Of a stretch of DNA of 64,000 nucleotides, positions 26,295 through 36,600 are shown in pieces (position 1 is the first letter of the stretch; each line of letters opens with the position of its first letter). Location: contig JAUIGN010000002.1 of the NCBI GenBank assembly GCA_030430075.1, positions 248,001 through 312,000 on the forward strand, read 5' to 3'. The notes under the pieces are model-generated. The model ran no database searches. It was not told the DNA's origin and was given only the letters and a program-made list of their open reading frames with translations. Made by a program: the position numbers and the translations under genes. Origin of the DNA: a bacterium. GTDB taxonomy: Bacteria > Planctomycetota > Planctomycetia > Pirellulales > Pirellulaceae.

Positions 26295-28283
26295 TCAGTA
26301 GGACGATAGCATCTCCTGGCGGTATCGCTTCATCACATCGGTCCGCAGTAACAGACCGATCAACTTGCGCCCGCTGCCGCTGCTGATTTCGACCGGCAGG
26401 GTTTCGATATCGCGTGAGCCAAAATCACGGAGGGCTTCCAGCAGGTTCTCGTCGGGGGCCACCGACAACGGTGCCACGACCGCGATGTCATCCGCTTTGA
26501 GCAGTTGGGGCGGCATGTCGCTATCGAGCACGCGATGGAGATCCTCCGGCCGAATAATGCCCGCCAGTTTTCCTTCGTCGTTGAGCACCGGCAGGCTCTC
26601 GATCGTCGGGTTGGCCCGGGCGACGTTGATGATCGCGTTGACATCGTCGGTATGCTTGACGGTTGGAAATTGCCGAATCATCACGTCGCGGACCATGATA
26701 TGTTCCAAACCGTGCATCTCGTGGCTCCGCGCAATCGACTCGTTCCGGCGACTCAGCTTCTTGTGATAGATGCTCTCCGGATCGACAAACCGGGCGATCG
26801 CGCTGGCCAGGCCGGTGGCGATCATGATCGGCAGGATGATCCGGTAGTCGTTGGTCATCTCGTAAACAATCAGGATGGCGCTCAGAATGCCGTGCGTCGT
26901 CCCTGCGACGACCGCCCCCATGCCGACGATCGCGTAGACGCCGGGATTCGCGCTGATCCCTGGAAGGAAGCGATTGCAGAGGAGACCGAAACAGGCGCCG
27001 GTCGTCGCGCCGATGAATAGCGATGGTGCGAAGATGCCGCCGGAACCACCGCCCGCCAGGGTCATACTGGTCAGCAACGGTTTCAGGAACACCAGCGGGA
27101 TCAGCCACCAAAATTCGCGCAACAGGTCGGCGACGGCCAGGTTGACACTCCTGGCCGGGCTGCTTCCGTCGACTGCCAAAGTGTGGGTTCCGGGCGGCGG
27201 GCCAGTTCGGCCGGGTGCATCATCGGCCTCCGTCTCCGGATCGAACTCGAGATGCAGCGCGTGGTCGACCACTTCGTAACCGACCCCGAACAAGGGCGGC
27301 AGCGAATGGTGACCATCCTGGATCGCCGCGGCACTTGCGGGCGAAGCGACGGGCGGATGCGACGGGTAGCAGGCCCCGACCACGCCGGCGATCGAACCGA
27401 ACACGAGCGCCCGAACCCACCAATTGGGAATCCACTTCTGCCCCAGGTCTTCAACGGCGTAAAGCACCTTGGTGAACCAGACAGCGGCCAGGCCGCACAC
27501 CAGGCCGAGGACGAAATACGGAGGAAGCTCTTCCCAGGCGCCCATGAACTCGTAGTGCAAATCCAGGAACGCCGGATCGGTACCATGCTCGCCCACATGG
27601 GTCTGCACAACGTCCGCAACCACGCTGGCGATCACAATTGGCGTCAAGCTTTGCACGGCAAACGAGCCCAAGATGATCTCGCCGGCGAAGATCACGCCGG
27701 CCAGGGGCGCGTTGAACGTTGCGCTGATGCCGGCCGCCGCACCGGCTGCCACCAGGACCTTGATGTTGCGTGACGAGAGCCCGAACGTCTGCCCGGCCAC
27801 GCTGCCCAGCGACGCCCCGATCTGCACGATGGGGCCTTCACGACCAACTGATCCGCCGGTTCCAATGCAGATTCCGCTGGCCAGAATCTTGACCAGCGAG
27901 ACACGGGGGCGAATCACTCCGTCTTTGCGCGCCACGGCGACGATCACTTCGGGGACACCGTGGCCCTGCGCTTCGGGGGCGAAACGTCGCGTGAACCAGG
28001 AAACCACCAGCAGGCCGATCGCCGGCCAGAGACAGAGCAGGACCTGCCAGCCACGATGCAGCTCGCGCCATTGCAGCGTCGCGACCACCGTAAACTCGCC
28101 AACCGTTTCGATCAGTACCGTGAAGACGGCAGCTCCTAACCCGGCCAGGATCCCGATCAGCACGGCCAGCACGACGGTCAGCGAAAGCGCATCGCGCTGC
28201 TGCAAGACCTTGAGCCACTTCGTGACCAATTTACCGAGTACTACCAGTCGCTCGCGAATCATCGCTGGTGGATCATCTCTCAC
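26295..28283 (-). CDS. ClC-type chloride channel/antiporter with C-terminal CBS pair
   Basis: About 662 residues. The ClC pore motifs are present: GHGVPEV in place of GSGIP, GGSVGREGPIVQIGA carrying the gating glutamate, and GGGSGGIFAPSLFIGA matching GxFxP. Ten or more membrane helices are predicted. The last 130 residues form two CBS domains (from VRDVMIRQFPTVKHTDDV), which usually bind adenosine nucleotides and regulate gating. A gating Glu is found in both H+/Cl- exchangers and channels, so transport mode is open. I prefer the GTG at 28283, whose GTGA overlaps the stop of the upstream gene by 4 nt. An ATG at 28262 in the same frame is the alternative. The overlap implies translational coupling with the GH10-like gene. 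Confidence 0.9.
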   Translation of the reverse strand: MRDDPPAMIRERLVVLGKLVTKWLKVLQQRDALSLTVVLAVLIGILAGLGAAVFTVLIETVGEFTVVATLQWRELHRGWQVLLCLWPAIGLLVVSWFTRRFAPEAQGHGVPEVIVAVARKDGVIRPRVSLVKILASGICIGTGGSVGREGPIVQIGASLGSVAGQTFGLSSRNIKVLVAAGAAAGISATFNAPLAGVIFAGEIILGSFAVQSLTPIVIASVVADVVQTHVGEHGTDPAFLDLHYEFMGAWEELPPYFVLGLVCGLAAVWFTKVLYAVEDLGQKWIPNWWVRALVFGSIAGVVGACYPSHPPVASPASAAAIQDGHHSLPPLFGVGYEVVDHALHLEFDPETEADDAPGRTGPPPGTHTLAVDGSSPARSVNLAVADLLREFWWLIPLVFLKPLLTSMTLAGGGSGGIFAPSLFIGATTGACFGLLCNRFLPGISANPGVYAIVGMGAVVAGTTHGILSAILIVYEMTNDYRIILPIMIATGLASAIARFVDPESIYHKKLSRRNESIARSHEMHGLEHIMVRDVMIRQFPTVKHTDDVNAIINVARANPTIESLPVLNDEGKLAGIIRPEDLHRVLDSDMPPQLLKADDIAVVAPLSVAPDENLLEALRDFGSRDIETLPVEISSGSGRKLIGLLLRTDVMKRYRQEMLSSY

Positions 28284-29773
28284 ATTAAGTGCTGCTTCCG
28301 CAGCGCGGTCATCGTGGCGAGCACCGGTTTGGGCTGACCCTGCACGTCGAACAGCCCGCCCTGGGGAAAGCAGCTCGACTCCGAATCTCGCAATTGGTTC
28401 CAGACCACACCCTGCACAAACGGCTTGGCCAACAAAAGGGAAAGGAGCAGTTCGGCCGCTTCCTGCTGCGAGGCGGGATCCCGGCCGCCGGCGAACCCGG
28501 CCAGAGGCTGAAAAGCGGGCGCCGCATCGGTAGCTCCCGGACCGCTGGGAATTGTCAGGTAGACGACCAAGGGCAGCCCGAGCACGCTCCAGCGATCGAT
28601 CTGCTGACTGAAGGAGAGCACGTCTCTGGGTAAGGTCCCGCCCGGCCAGTAGCCGAGGTTGACTTCGAGCCCGATGCCGGCCACCCCCAGCTCGGCCCGC
28701 ACCAACGAATCGCCGAAATGGAGCGGCGACAGGTCGTCCTCGTTGCGGGCCAGGTTTTCCCCCCAAGGCCGATCGATGGAGATGATGGCCGGCGCCCGGG
28801 GATCGGCGCGACGCACCTCTTCAATGGCCGCCACCACCAACCGCAAGGTCTGCTCTTCGGTCAACTTGATCGAACCGCCGACGTTCATGCGCCCCGCACA
28901 GTTCCATACCTGCACGCGCCCCTGATAGCGCTGCACCACAGCCCTCAGGAACTGCCGCGTGTACGACTGGAGCTGCTCAAAATCATCTGCCCACAGGGAC
29001 AGCCAGTCCGGTAGATGGTGGGCGTCAATCTGCAAGAGGGGGCCGGAGATGACACGCAACTGCCGCTCCTGGCACCAGGCGAGCTGTGCGTCAAGCGCGT
29101 CCCAGGCGAACTTGCCCGCCAAGGGTTCCAAGTCGCGCCAGCGCACCTGCACGGCCGCGGAGTTGGCCGCTTTCAAGTAGGCGGTCGCGGTCGGCTCGTC
29201 AAGTTGCCCGGTGTCGATCGCGGCAGCCAGCATGGTCGGCAACTGGGCCGCCTGCTGGTGGCGGGCGGCAAGGGCTTGCTCTGCATAGAGCCGCGCCAAC
29301 CACTGGCCGGCGTCTAACCCCAACTGAATCGCTCGGGTGGTATGCTGCAGGCGAGAATCGTCGTCCGCCTGTCCAATCACGGCTTCGACTAAGGCCGCCG
29401 ACGCTGCGGACACCAGCGCCGAAAACTCGGCAGGGAGCTGAAGTCCATCCGCCTGCCAATCGGCCACCTGGTTTCGCAGACGATTGATGACACCACGAGC
29501 GACTTCCAGATCGAGCCAATACGCCCGCTCGCGCTCCATCAGGCTGGCGGTCCCCAGCGTCAGCTCGCCGTGTCCTTCCACCTGCCAAGGAATGAACAGG
29601 TTGCCCGATTCCTCTTCGTCGCGTTCCAGGACGAATTCTCGCGCCGTCTCCAGATCGACCCACCGGTTGCGACCAAGCCAAGGGACCGATTCCATGCCCG
29701 CCAGATACGCACGACCCAACGCCTCGTCGGAAACGCGACTCTGATGCGGCACGAGAAATCGCAGTTGGCCCAT
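28280..29773 (-). CDS. GH10-like (endoxylanase-fold) protein, catalytic acid apparently lost
   Basis: A 497-residue protein without a signal peptide. The first 150 residues look like a carbohydrate-binding beta region (VEGHGELTLGTASLMER), and residues of about 185-490 resemble a GH10 TIM barrel (KFAWDALDAQLAWCQERQLRVISGPLL, in parts; RYQGRVQVWNCAGRMN; WSVLGLPLVVYLT). In GH10 enzymes the strand-4 motif is WDVVNE with the acid/base Glu; here it reads VWNCAGRMN from about residue 289 with no Glu. A Glu remains in GLEVNLGYW, but this is not where the usual nucleophile motif TELDI clearly aligns. It may therefore bind rather than cleave glycans. It is coupled to the ClC gene by a 4-nt overlap. Confidence 0.65.
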   Translation of the reverse strand: MGQLRFLVPHQSRVSDEALGRAYLAGMESVPWLGRNRWVDLETAREFVLERDEEESGNLFIPWQVEGHGELTLGTASLMERERAYWLDLEVARGVINRLRNQVADWQADGLQLPAEFSALVSAASAALVEAVIGQADDDSRLQHTTRAIQLGLDAGQWLARLYAEQALAARHQQAAQLPTMLAAAIDTGQLDEPTATAYLKAANSAAVQVRWRDLEPLAGKFAWDALDAQLAWCQERQLRVISGPLLQIDAHHLPDWLSLWADDFEQLQSYTRQFLRAVVQRYQGRVQVWNCAGRMNVGGSIKLTEEQTLRLVVAAIEEVRRADPRAPAIISIDRPWGENLARNEDDLSPLHFGDSLVRAELGVAGIGLEVNLGYWPGGTLPRDVLSFSQQIDRWSVLGLPLVVYLTIPSGPGATDAAPAFQPLAGFAGGRDPASQQEAAELLLSLLLAKPFVQGVVWNQLRDSESSCFPQGGLFDVQGQPKPVLATMTALRKQHLM

Positions 29774-30106
29774 GCTGGTCGTTTCTCCTGCCCTCGGTTG
29801 ACGCCGTCTGGCGACTTTGCTTTCCGGGTAATCAGGCGAGTCTACCCCAGGTTCGCGGCCGATTCAACATGCCGAAGTCGCGGTCGGGGACCACGTCGAC
29901 GGTGTGGTCCGCGGACGGATGGCGCGGGTGGCGACACGTTCCCGCCAAGAGTCACGACGAATCGCGGTTGGCCGGCAAGGCACCCGCGAGGCACTCTGCG
30001 GAGGATGACTTTCCCTTGCCACACCGGCCATCCCGCGGCTGGCGACCCCGTTCGGGAGAAACGTCGACGCGTGTTCGTGTTGTCGCCAGCCAGCCGGCGA
30101 CCGAGG
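29774..30106. other. Intergenic region between two minus-strand genes
   Basis: There is no gene I can support. It contains the inverted repeat listed at 30037-30091. The left end must carry the promoter of the GH10-like/ClC pair. Confidence 0.5.
30037..30091 (-). terminator. Inverted repeat downstream of the MFS gene, possible terminator
   Basis: GGCTGGCGAC at 30037-30046 pairs perfectly with GTCGCCAGCC at 30082-30091 over a 35-nt loop. It starts 15 nt after the stop of the minus-strand MFS gene. There is no U-run after the stem, so it could also be an mRNA 3' stabiliser. Confidence 0.35.
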
Positions 30107-31726
30107 TCAGGCTTGTCCCGACGTCGGTCCGGACTCGCCGTCCTCGAATGCCTCTTCGGCACTCGGCTTGTGATCCGTGACGTGGCTCTCTCCACTCTCG
30201 TCGATCTCGACGGTCTTGTAACCGCCCTGTAGGCGAAAATAGAAGACCAGCAGCAGGTACCCGACGAACATGCTGGCCGGCACGGCGGCAGTCCATTTGA
30301 GTGCCATCCGCCCACCATAGATGCCCGCTTCCTCGACCGGGTCATGGTCGACTTCCTTGTTCGGTTCCCCGGTGTCGTCCCACCACTCTTTCAAGGCGAC
30401 GAGCCCCTCCGGAATCGGATCGCCGCCGTCTTGGGCGCGTTGTTCGAAGATCGCATAGTCGCTATTCAGGGTGGCGGCCGGTGCAGGCTGGTTATCCGCC
30501 GTGTCCAGGATGACGCCCACCTTTTGGCCATCCAGGCCTTTCACTTTCGGAAAGACCAGGAATCCACTTTCTTCGGCGGCAGCGTACCGCTCGTACGTTT
30601 CCGGATGATTTGCCTTGAGCTGCGACGAGGCGTTGAGATCCTGCTTGTAGCCGATTCCCGGCCCGCCGAGAAAACCGGCCGACAGCATGCCGACGCCGCC
30701 GATCGCCCCCATCGTGATGGCGCCTCCTCGAGGAAAGCGCTCCCCGACAATCCCTAACATCGTCGGCCACAGGAACGTCTTGCCCACACCGTAGATCGAC
30801 ACGGCGATCCAGATCATGGCCGATGATTCACCCTGGCTCAACAGGAGCAACCCGACGCAGCCCAGGACGCTACTCATGCACAGCAACCCCAACGGATTGA
30901 TGCGTTCCACGATGGGACCGGCGAAGAACCGAAGTACGAACATGATGCTCGACGCGTACACGAACAGGATCAACCCCTGCCCGGTCAGGATCGACTCCGT
31001 AATGTTGGAAATCCAACTGTCGGTTCCCAGTTCGACATACCCGACGCAGGCGTGCAGCACCAACAGGGCCAACAGCAACGGCGATGCAAACTCGGCCAGC
31101 ATCGTTCCAAACGAGAGGCCGGCCTTCTTGGCGTCGGAGTCGGGAAACGGCTCTTTCAGCACGATGAAGCCATACCACAGAACGGGCAACACGTAGAGAC
31201 AAAGGGGGATCTCCCAGCGAACGTTGCCGATCAACAGTTTCCCCAGCAGACCACCCACGATCAGACCGCCCGGCCAGCCGGCATGAAGAATGTTGAGATA
31301 GTGGGTCTTTTTCTCCGAGTAGACATTTGCCACCAGCGGATTGATCACCGCCTCGCAAAGTCCGTTGGCAATGGCGAAGACGAACATTCCCAGGTACAAG
31401 CACCAGAAGGCCGCGCCCTTGCCCAAGGCTTCAAACACCGGAGTTGCCGCCAGCGTCATCACGACCGAGGCCATGTGCAGCAGGGCCGCCAGCAACATGA
31501 TCGGCTTGTAGCCGACTCGATCCGTGATCAGGCTGGCCCCCATGATGACAATCCCGAACCCGACCAGCCCACCGCCGGTGATGGTCCCCAGCTCCATCTG
31601 CGTGAAGCCAAACTGGGAACCCCAATCACGCAAAATACCGCCTCGAACTGCAAAGCCCATTCCGGCCGCAATCAGAGTCAGGAAGCTGGCCCACATGAGT
31701 TTGCCGCGATTGGATGGTGCCGCCAT
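30107..31726 (-). CDS. Major facilitator superfamily transporter
   Basis: A 539-residue inner-membrane protein with about 12 hydrophobic helices. The MFS loop 2-3 motif is present in a relaxed form (GASLITDRVGYKPIMLL), and NGLCEAVINPLVANVYSEKKTHYLNILHAGWPGG resembles, in parts, sugar-type permeases of the FucP/NNP-like group. A large soluble insert lies between the last two helices (about residues 355-470). The substrate is unknown. The ATG at 31726 has GGAG about 7 nt upstream; the GTG at 31738 in frame lacks one. It is divergent from the GT39-like gene across a 444-bp spacer in which I see no other feature. Confidence 0.85.
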   Translation of the reverse strand: MAAPSNRGKLMWASFLTLIAAGMGFAVRGGILRDWGSQFGFTQMELGTITGGGLVGFGIVIMGASLITDRVGYKPIMLLAALLHMASVVMTLAATPVFEALGKGAAFWCLYLGMFVFAIANGLCEAVINPLVANVYSEKKTHYLNILHAGWPGGLIVGGLLGKLLIGNVRWEIPLCLYVLPVLWYGFIVLKEPFPDSDAKKAGLSFGTMLAEFASPLLLALLVLHACVGYVELGTDSWISNITESILTGQGLILFVYASSIMFVLRFFAGPIVERINPLGLLCMSSVLGCVGLLLLSQGESSAMIWIAVSIYGVGKTFLWPTMLGIVGERFPRGGAITMGAIGGVGMLSAGFLGGPGIGYKQDLNASSQLKANHPETYERYAAAEESGFLVFPKVKGLDGQKVGVILDTADNQPAPAATLNSDYAIFEQRAQDGGDPIPEGLVALKEWWDDTGEPNKEVDHDPVEEAGIYGGRMALKWTAAVPASMFVGYLLLVFYFRLQGGYKTVEIDESGESHVTDHKPSAEEAFEDGESGPTSGQA

Positions 31727-32170
31727 GAAAATCTCCACTGCCTATGGTTCGGTTTGCTTGCGTCAATCGGTGTTGCCACGCCGGAACGGCTGGAAGCCAA
31801 GCTGCCACGTTGCGGCCGCCGCGGCATGATGCGGGCGACGGCCAACCGCCTTCCGCCGCAACCTCGGGCATCTCGACCATCGACACGCCGGACAGCCATC
31901 GCTGAAACGGCCTGCCAGCAACGCCAGCTCGGCCCGCAACGTCGCCGGTACCGCTTCGCGATCCAGCGATTCGCCACGGGTAAGGCCACGAGTATACAGC
32001 GTGCTAGCCCGAAGTAAATACTGTGGCGGTTTAGCTTTGGGACGAACACCCGGCTGCGGGGCGGTCCGCAGACCGGGCCTTTCCGCGCAGGTCGACGGAA
32101 TCGACAAAATCTATTGACGCCCTGCCCTGCCTCAACCTACCATCCCCCGCCATTTTCTCGGAAGGACATC

Positions 32171-33523
32171 GTGAAAGAGAGAGTCAGAGATTTGCTGTCA
32201 AACCAGGCCTGGATGTTGGCCCTGGTATTGGCATGCGCTCTGGCGACACGCGTGAGCGCGGCGTTCTGGTGGCAAGCCCGGCTCCCGGATGCACATGCGT
32301 TCGCTTACGGCGACAGCACAAGTTACTGGGTGCTGGGACAACAGATCGTGCGAGGCGAACCGTACCGCTACGGCATTGACCAATCACCCGTTTTTCGCAC
32401 TCCGGGTTACCCCTTGCTGCTGGCTGGGATGTTTTCCGTGCTCGGCGACAATCCGCCGGTCATCTGGGCCCGCTTGCTGGGCGCGGTGATGGGAACGGCC
32501 ACGGTGGGAGCCGTCATTTGTTTAGCTCGTCAATGTTTCGACCCGCCTACGGCATGCGTCGCCGGTCTGATGGCGGCCGTCTATCCAGGCGCGATCGGGA
32601 TGAGCGTCTTCGTGCTGACCGAAGGCCCGTTTTGTCTGGCGATGCTCGGGCAGTTGATCTGCTGGGTCAAACTGGCACGGGGACCGGGGCCACAACCGTG
32701 GTTGGGCTGGGCCGTTGCCGTGGGGGTTCTGGCCGGGATCGCCACGTTGATGCGCCCCAGTTGGCTGCTCTTCACCCCGTTCGCGATCGGGACCGGCTTG
32801 CTGTATCCGCGCCCGCTGGCAAAGTCCGCCGTGCAGGGCACCGTGGTGCTGCTGGCGTTCGCCGTCACGATGGCTCCCTGGTGGATCCGCAATTATCAGG
32901 TCACGGGTTCCCTGGTGGTCACGACACTGCAAACTGGTGCGAGCCTTTACGACGGGCTCAGCCCGACCGCGACCGGTGCCAGCGACATGCGGTTTGTGGC
33001 GGCGTTTTACCAGGCCCAGCGGGATGCCGATGCCAACGCGTCGACGCCTCCCACCGGGGTGTTTGCCCAACGGTTGGACAACCGCCTGCAGGACGCCGCC
33101 CTGACCTGGGCGGCCAACCATCCCGGCCGCGTCGTCAAGTTGATGTTGATCAAATTCGGTCGGATGTGGAGTCCCTGGCCGAATGCCGCCGAGCTGCAAA
33201 GCTGGACGTTTCGCCTGCTAATCTCGGTGGGCTACACGCCGTTGATCATCTTGGCCGCCTGGGGTGTGGTGCGCAACCGGCACCGGGGTTGGCCCTTGGC
33301 CATCTGCATCCTGCCGGCAATCTACTTCAGCGGCTTGCACATGATCTTTGTCAGTTCGATTCGTTACCGCCAGCCCGCCATGCTGCCGCTGATCGTGCTG
33401 GCAGCCGCTGCGTTGGTGGGCGGGTTAACCAGGTTCAGCTCGACGACATGCGCCCCCGAATGTACCAGAGCGACGAAGCAACCTCCGCCTGCGGGGGCGG
33501 ATGGCGCCGCACCGGCCCGCTGA
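32171..33523 (+). CDS. GT39/ArnT-like membrane glycosyltransferase (GT-C fold)
   Basis: A 450-residue protein with many membrane helices. The first periplasmic loop is DAHAFAYGDSTSYWVLG, holding the acidic residue expected for a polyprenyl-phosphate-sugar-dependent GT-C enzyme. The pattern RTPGYPLLLAG, then ARLLGAVMGTATVGAV, is typical of the PMT_2/GT39 family. These enzymes transfer a sugar from a lipid carrier to a protein or lipid on the outer face of the inner membrane. The start is a GTG at 32171 with GGAAGG 5-6 nt upstream; a TTG at 32114 would add a non-hydrophobic leader. The acceptor is not deducible. Confidence 0.8.
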   Translation: MKERVRDLLSNQAWMLALVLACALATRVSAAFWWQARLPDAHAFAYGDSTSYWVLGQQIVRGEPYRYGIDQSPVFRTPGYPLLLAGMFSVLGDNPPVIWARLLGAVMGTATVGAVICLARQCFDPPTACVAGLMAAVYPGAIGMSVFVLTEGPFCLAMLGQLICWVKLARGPGPQPWLGWAVAVGVLAGIATLMRPSWLLFTPFAIGTGLLYPRPLAKSAVQGTVVLLAFAVTMAPWWIRNYQVTGSLVVTTLQTGASLYDGLSPTATGASDMRFVAAFYQAQRDADANASTPPTGVFAQRLDNRLQDAALTWAANHPGRVVKLMLIKFGRMWSPWPNAAELQSWTFRLLISVGYTPLIILAAWGVVRNRHRGWPLAICILPAIYFSGLHMIFVSSIRYRQPAMLPLIVLAAAALVGGLTRFSSTTCAPECTRATKQPPPAGADGAAPAR

Positions 33524-33646
33524 CGCGGCTGGCGGCGGTACGTTGCGGGGCCCGCCGGGTGTCGACAACAGGGCGGCTGCCACGGCGGCCTACCTGAAAC
33601 TTTCCTTCACCACTCACGTTCACCTCGATCGACAAACATTCGCCGC

Positions 33647-36600
33647 ATGGTGTCCACGCGAACACCCCGCCTTCGCCGCCCTCGGGCCAAGAGCCTGGTC
33701 GCCGACTTTGCGCGCTGGCTGTTGTCGATCAGCCTGATCACGGCCCTGATCATTGCGGCGGGCATGGTATTCATCCAAGCCCGGCTGGACGAGGAGATTC
33801 GCGCCCACCTGGAGCGCAAATTCCAAGCCAACTATCCCAACCTGATCGTTTCGATCGGTGCGGCCCGCCGCATTGAGGGACACGGGATTGAGGTGCGGTC
33901 GATATCCATTTCGGAAGTCGACCACAACGACGATTTGAACGTGCTGTTGTTCGTTGAAGAGCTGTTCGTCAAGTGCGACGCGACGCTCGCCGAGATTGCC
34001 CGTGGCAAACCACGCGCGCGGCAGATCACGCTCCGTCGACCCTTGATCCAGGCTCGCCGACGTCCGGACGGCAGTTGGAACGTGGACCAGTTGCTGCCGC
34101 TCCCCAAGTTCAGCGATACGCTCCCCCCGACGCAGGTTGAGGAGGGGACGTTCGAGCTGATTGAAGCGACGACCGGCGTTCCGCGGCGGCTGACCCTCCG
34201 CAACATCGGCCTGACGGTCGCCCCGGTCGCCTTCACCAAGACAACGCCGGAGGGCGACGAGCTGACATCGATCAGCTCGGCCATGCGGGCGCAAGGCAGC
34301 TTCAGCAGCGACCACTTTGAGCAGACCGTCATCGACGCCCAATTCGACCTGACGTCACCCGAGTGGGGCGTGCAGGGCGCGATCGAGCAGTTGCGCGTCT
34401 CGCCGTCCTTGATCGAGGCGTTGCCGGACGAACTGGCCAGCAAGCTGCGCGTGATCACACCGGCACGCGGGTCGGCCAACATCCGGTTCAAGATGGCCAA
34501 ACACGGCCCCGCGCCCGGCACGTTGCGATATCAGGCTCAGGGGACGTTCACCGGGCGGATCGAAGACCCCCGGTTACCGCGTCCGCTGGAACACGTTGGT
34601 GCCGAATTCTATTGCGACGAACGGCAACTGCGCGTGGACCGGCTGGTCGCCGCCTCCGGCGAAACACGGCTCGAAGCCAGCTACCGGATGGACGGGTGGC
34701 AGCCCACCAGCCGAAAAATCCTCGAGATGAAGGCAACCAGCTTCGCCTTCGACCGCACCTTGAACGCGGCGATCCCGCACCAATGGCGGGAAATCTGGAA
34801 CAAGTTCCAGCCGGAGGGGCTCGTCGACCTCGACCTGATGCTGCACTTCAACGGCACACGCTGGCTGCCGGCAATTACCGCCGACTTCGTCGAGATGTCG
34901 TTCGCCTACGAGAAATTCCCTTACCGGCTCAAACAGTGCCAAGGTCGAGTGCACTTCGAGAACGAAGAACTGATCCTCGACAATCTGCAGGCCCAGGCCA
35001 GTGGCCGGCGCGTTTCGATCAATGGGCGGATCATTCGGCCGGGCCCCGAGTTCACCGGTTGGGTGGAAGTCTCTGCCAACGAACCGTTGGACATTGACGA
35101 ACAGTTGATTGGTGCGATGAGCGGCAAAGCCCAGGAATTCGTCCGCTCGCTGTCACCCCACGGCGAGATCACGGCCTGGGGACGCCTGGAAAGGACGGAC
35201 CCTTCGCAGCCGGCGACGAAACGGTTCGACATCGGCCTCCGGGGCTGCTCGATCAAGTACGAACGATTCCCCTATCCGATTTACGAGATCAACGGCAACC
35301 TCAAGGTGGTCAACAACGAGATTTCGTTCGACGACCTGCAAGGCAAGAACGACAGCGGCTTCATCGACTGTGCCGGCCGATGGCAGCACCACGCGGACGG
35401 TTCGGCGTTGAGCATGCGGTTCAACTGCGAAGACGTCCCGCTGGAGGACGAACTGCGGCACGCACTCAAACCGAACGTGCAGGAGATGTGGTCCAAGCTG
35501 CGACCGCGAGGCACGATCGACCGGCTGCAGGTGGACGTCGACTACACCACCGCGGGCGGCCTCTCCGTCGGTGTCATGGCGCAGAAGCGGAGGAGTGAAC
35601 AGAACGTGGCAGGCCGCAGCATTACGATTCGTCCTGACTGGTTCGCCTACCAGATGGACAACCTGATCGGTACGGTCTATTTCAAGGACGGGATAGTCGA
35701 GCTCAAGAACCTCCACGCACAGCACGGCGTCACGGAGGTGCGGCTGGACGGTCAGATTGCAACCAGCGACAACCGCTGGAAGGTGCGGCTATCGAATCTC
35801 CACGTGAATCGCCTGCACACCACGCACGAACTGTGCGCGGCCCTGCCGCCCGCCCTGGGCAGCGCGCTCACGAAGCTGAACCTGACCGGCCCGGTGAGCA
35901 TGAGCGGGTTGCTGCAAATTGAAGGGTCCACGGACAATTCGTCGCCCAGGCAAGCGGGCTGGAACCTCGAGTTCGATGTGGAGGACGGCAACCTGCACTG
36001 CGGCCAGCGCCTGGAACACCTCCGTGGCGGCCTGACGCTGGTGGGCAATTACCAGGACGGGAAACTCAGCAGCAGCGGCAACCTGGCGATGGAGTCGCTG
36101 ATCTACAAGGGCGTCCAGCTCACGCAGATCCGCGGTCCTTTCAGCCTGGATAGCGAACAGATCGCCTTCGGCGAAAAAGCCGAGGTACCCCAGGGTACCC
36201 CGCCGCGCCCGCTCTACGCCGCCGTGTTTGACGGAACGCTGGCCGCGAACGCAAGAATCTGGTACGCCGACAACGGCCGTTTCGAACTGGATGCCAGGTT
36301 GCAGGAGGCCGACCTGACCACCATCTCCAAGGAAGCCACCACTCGCGGTCTGGACATTTCCGGCCAGACGTTCGCCAACCTCTATCTGGCGGGCAACAGC
36401 CGGGGCATGCATTCCCTGCGAGGCCGCGGTTCGGTGGAACTGCGTGACGCGGACATCTACGAGTTCCCCATCCTCGTCGAGATGCTCGCCTTTCTCTCGC
36501 TGCGGCGGCCCGATCGGGTCGGCTTCACGACGAGCAACATGGACTTTCGTGTTGAAGCCGATCGGCTGTACTTCGATCGCATCGATTTTGCGGGCGACGC

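Noticed and set aside
31052..32017. Plus-strand gene opposite the MFS transporter
   Set aside because: It is the antisense shadow of a clear membrane-protein gene, with Gln/His/Arg-rich composition.
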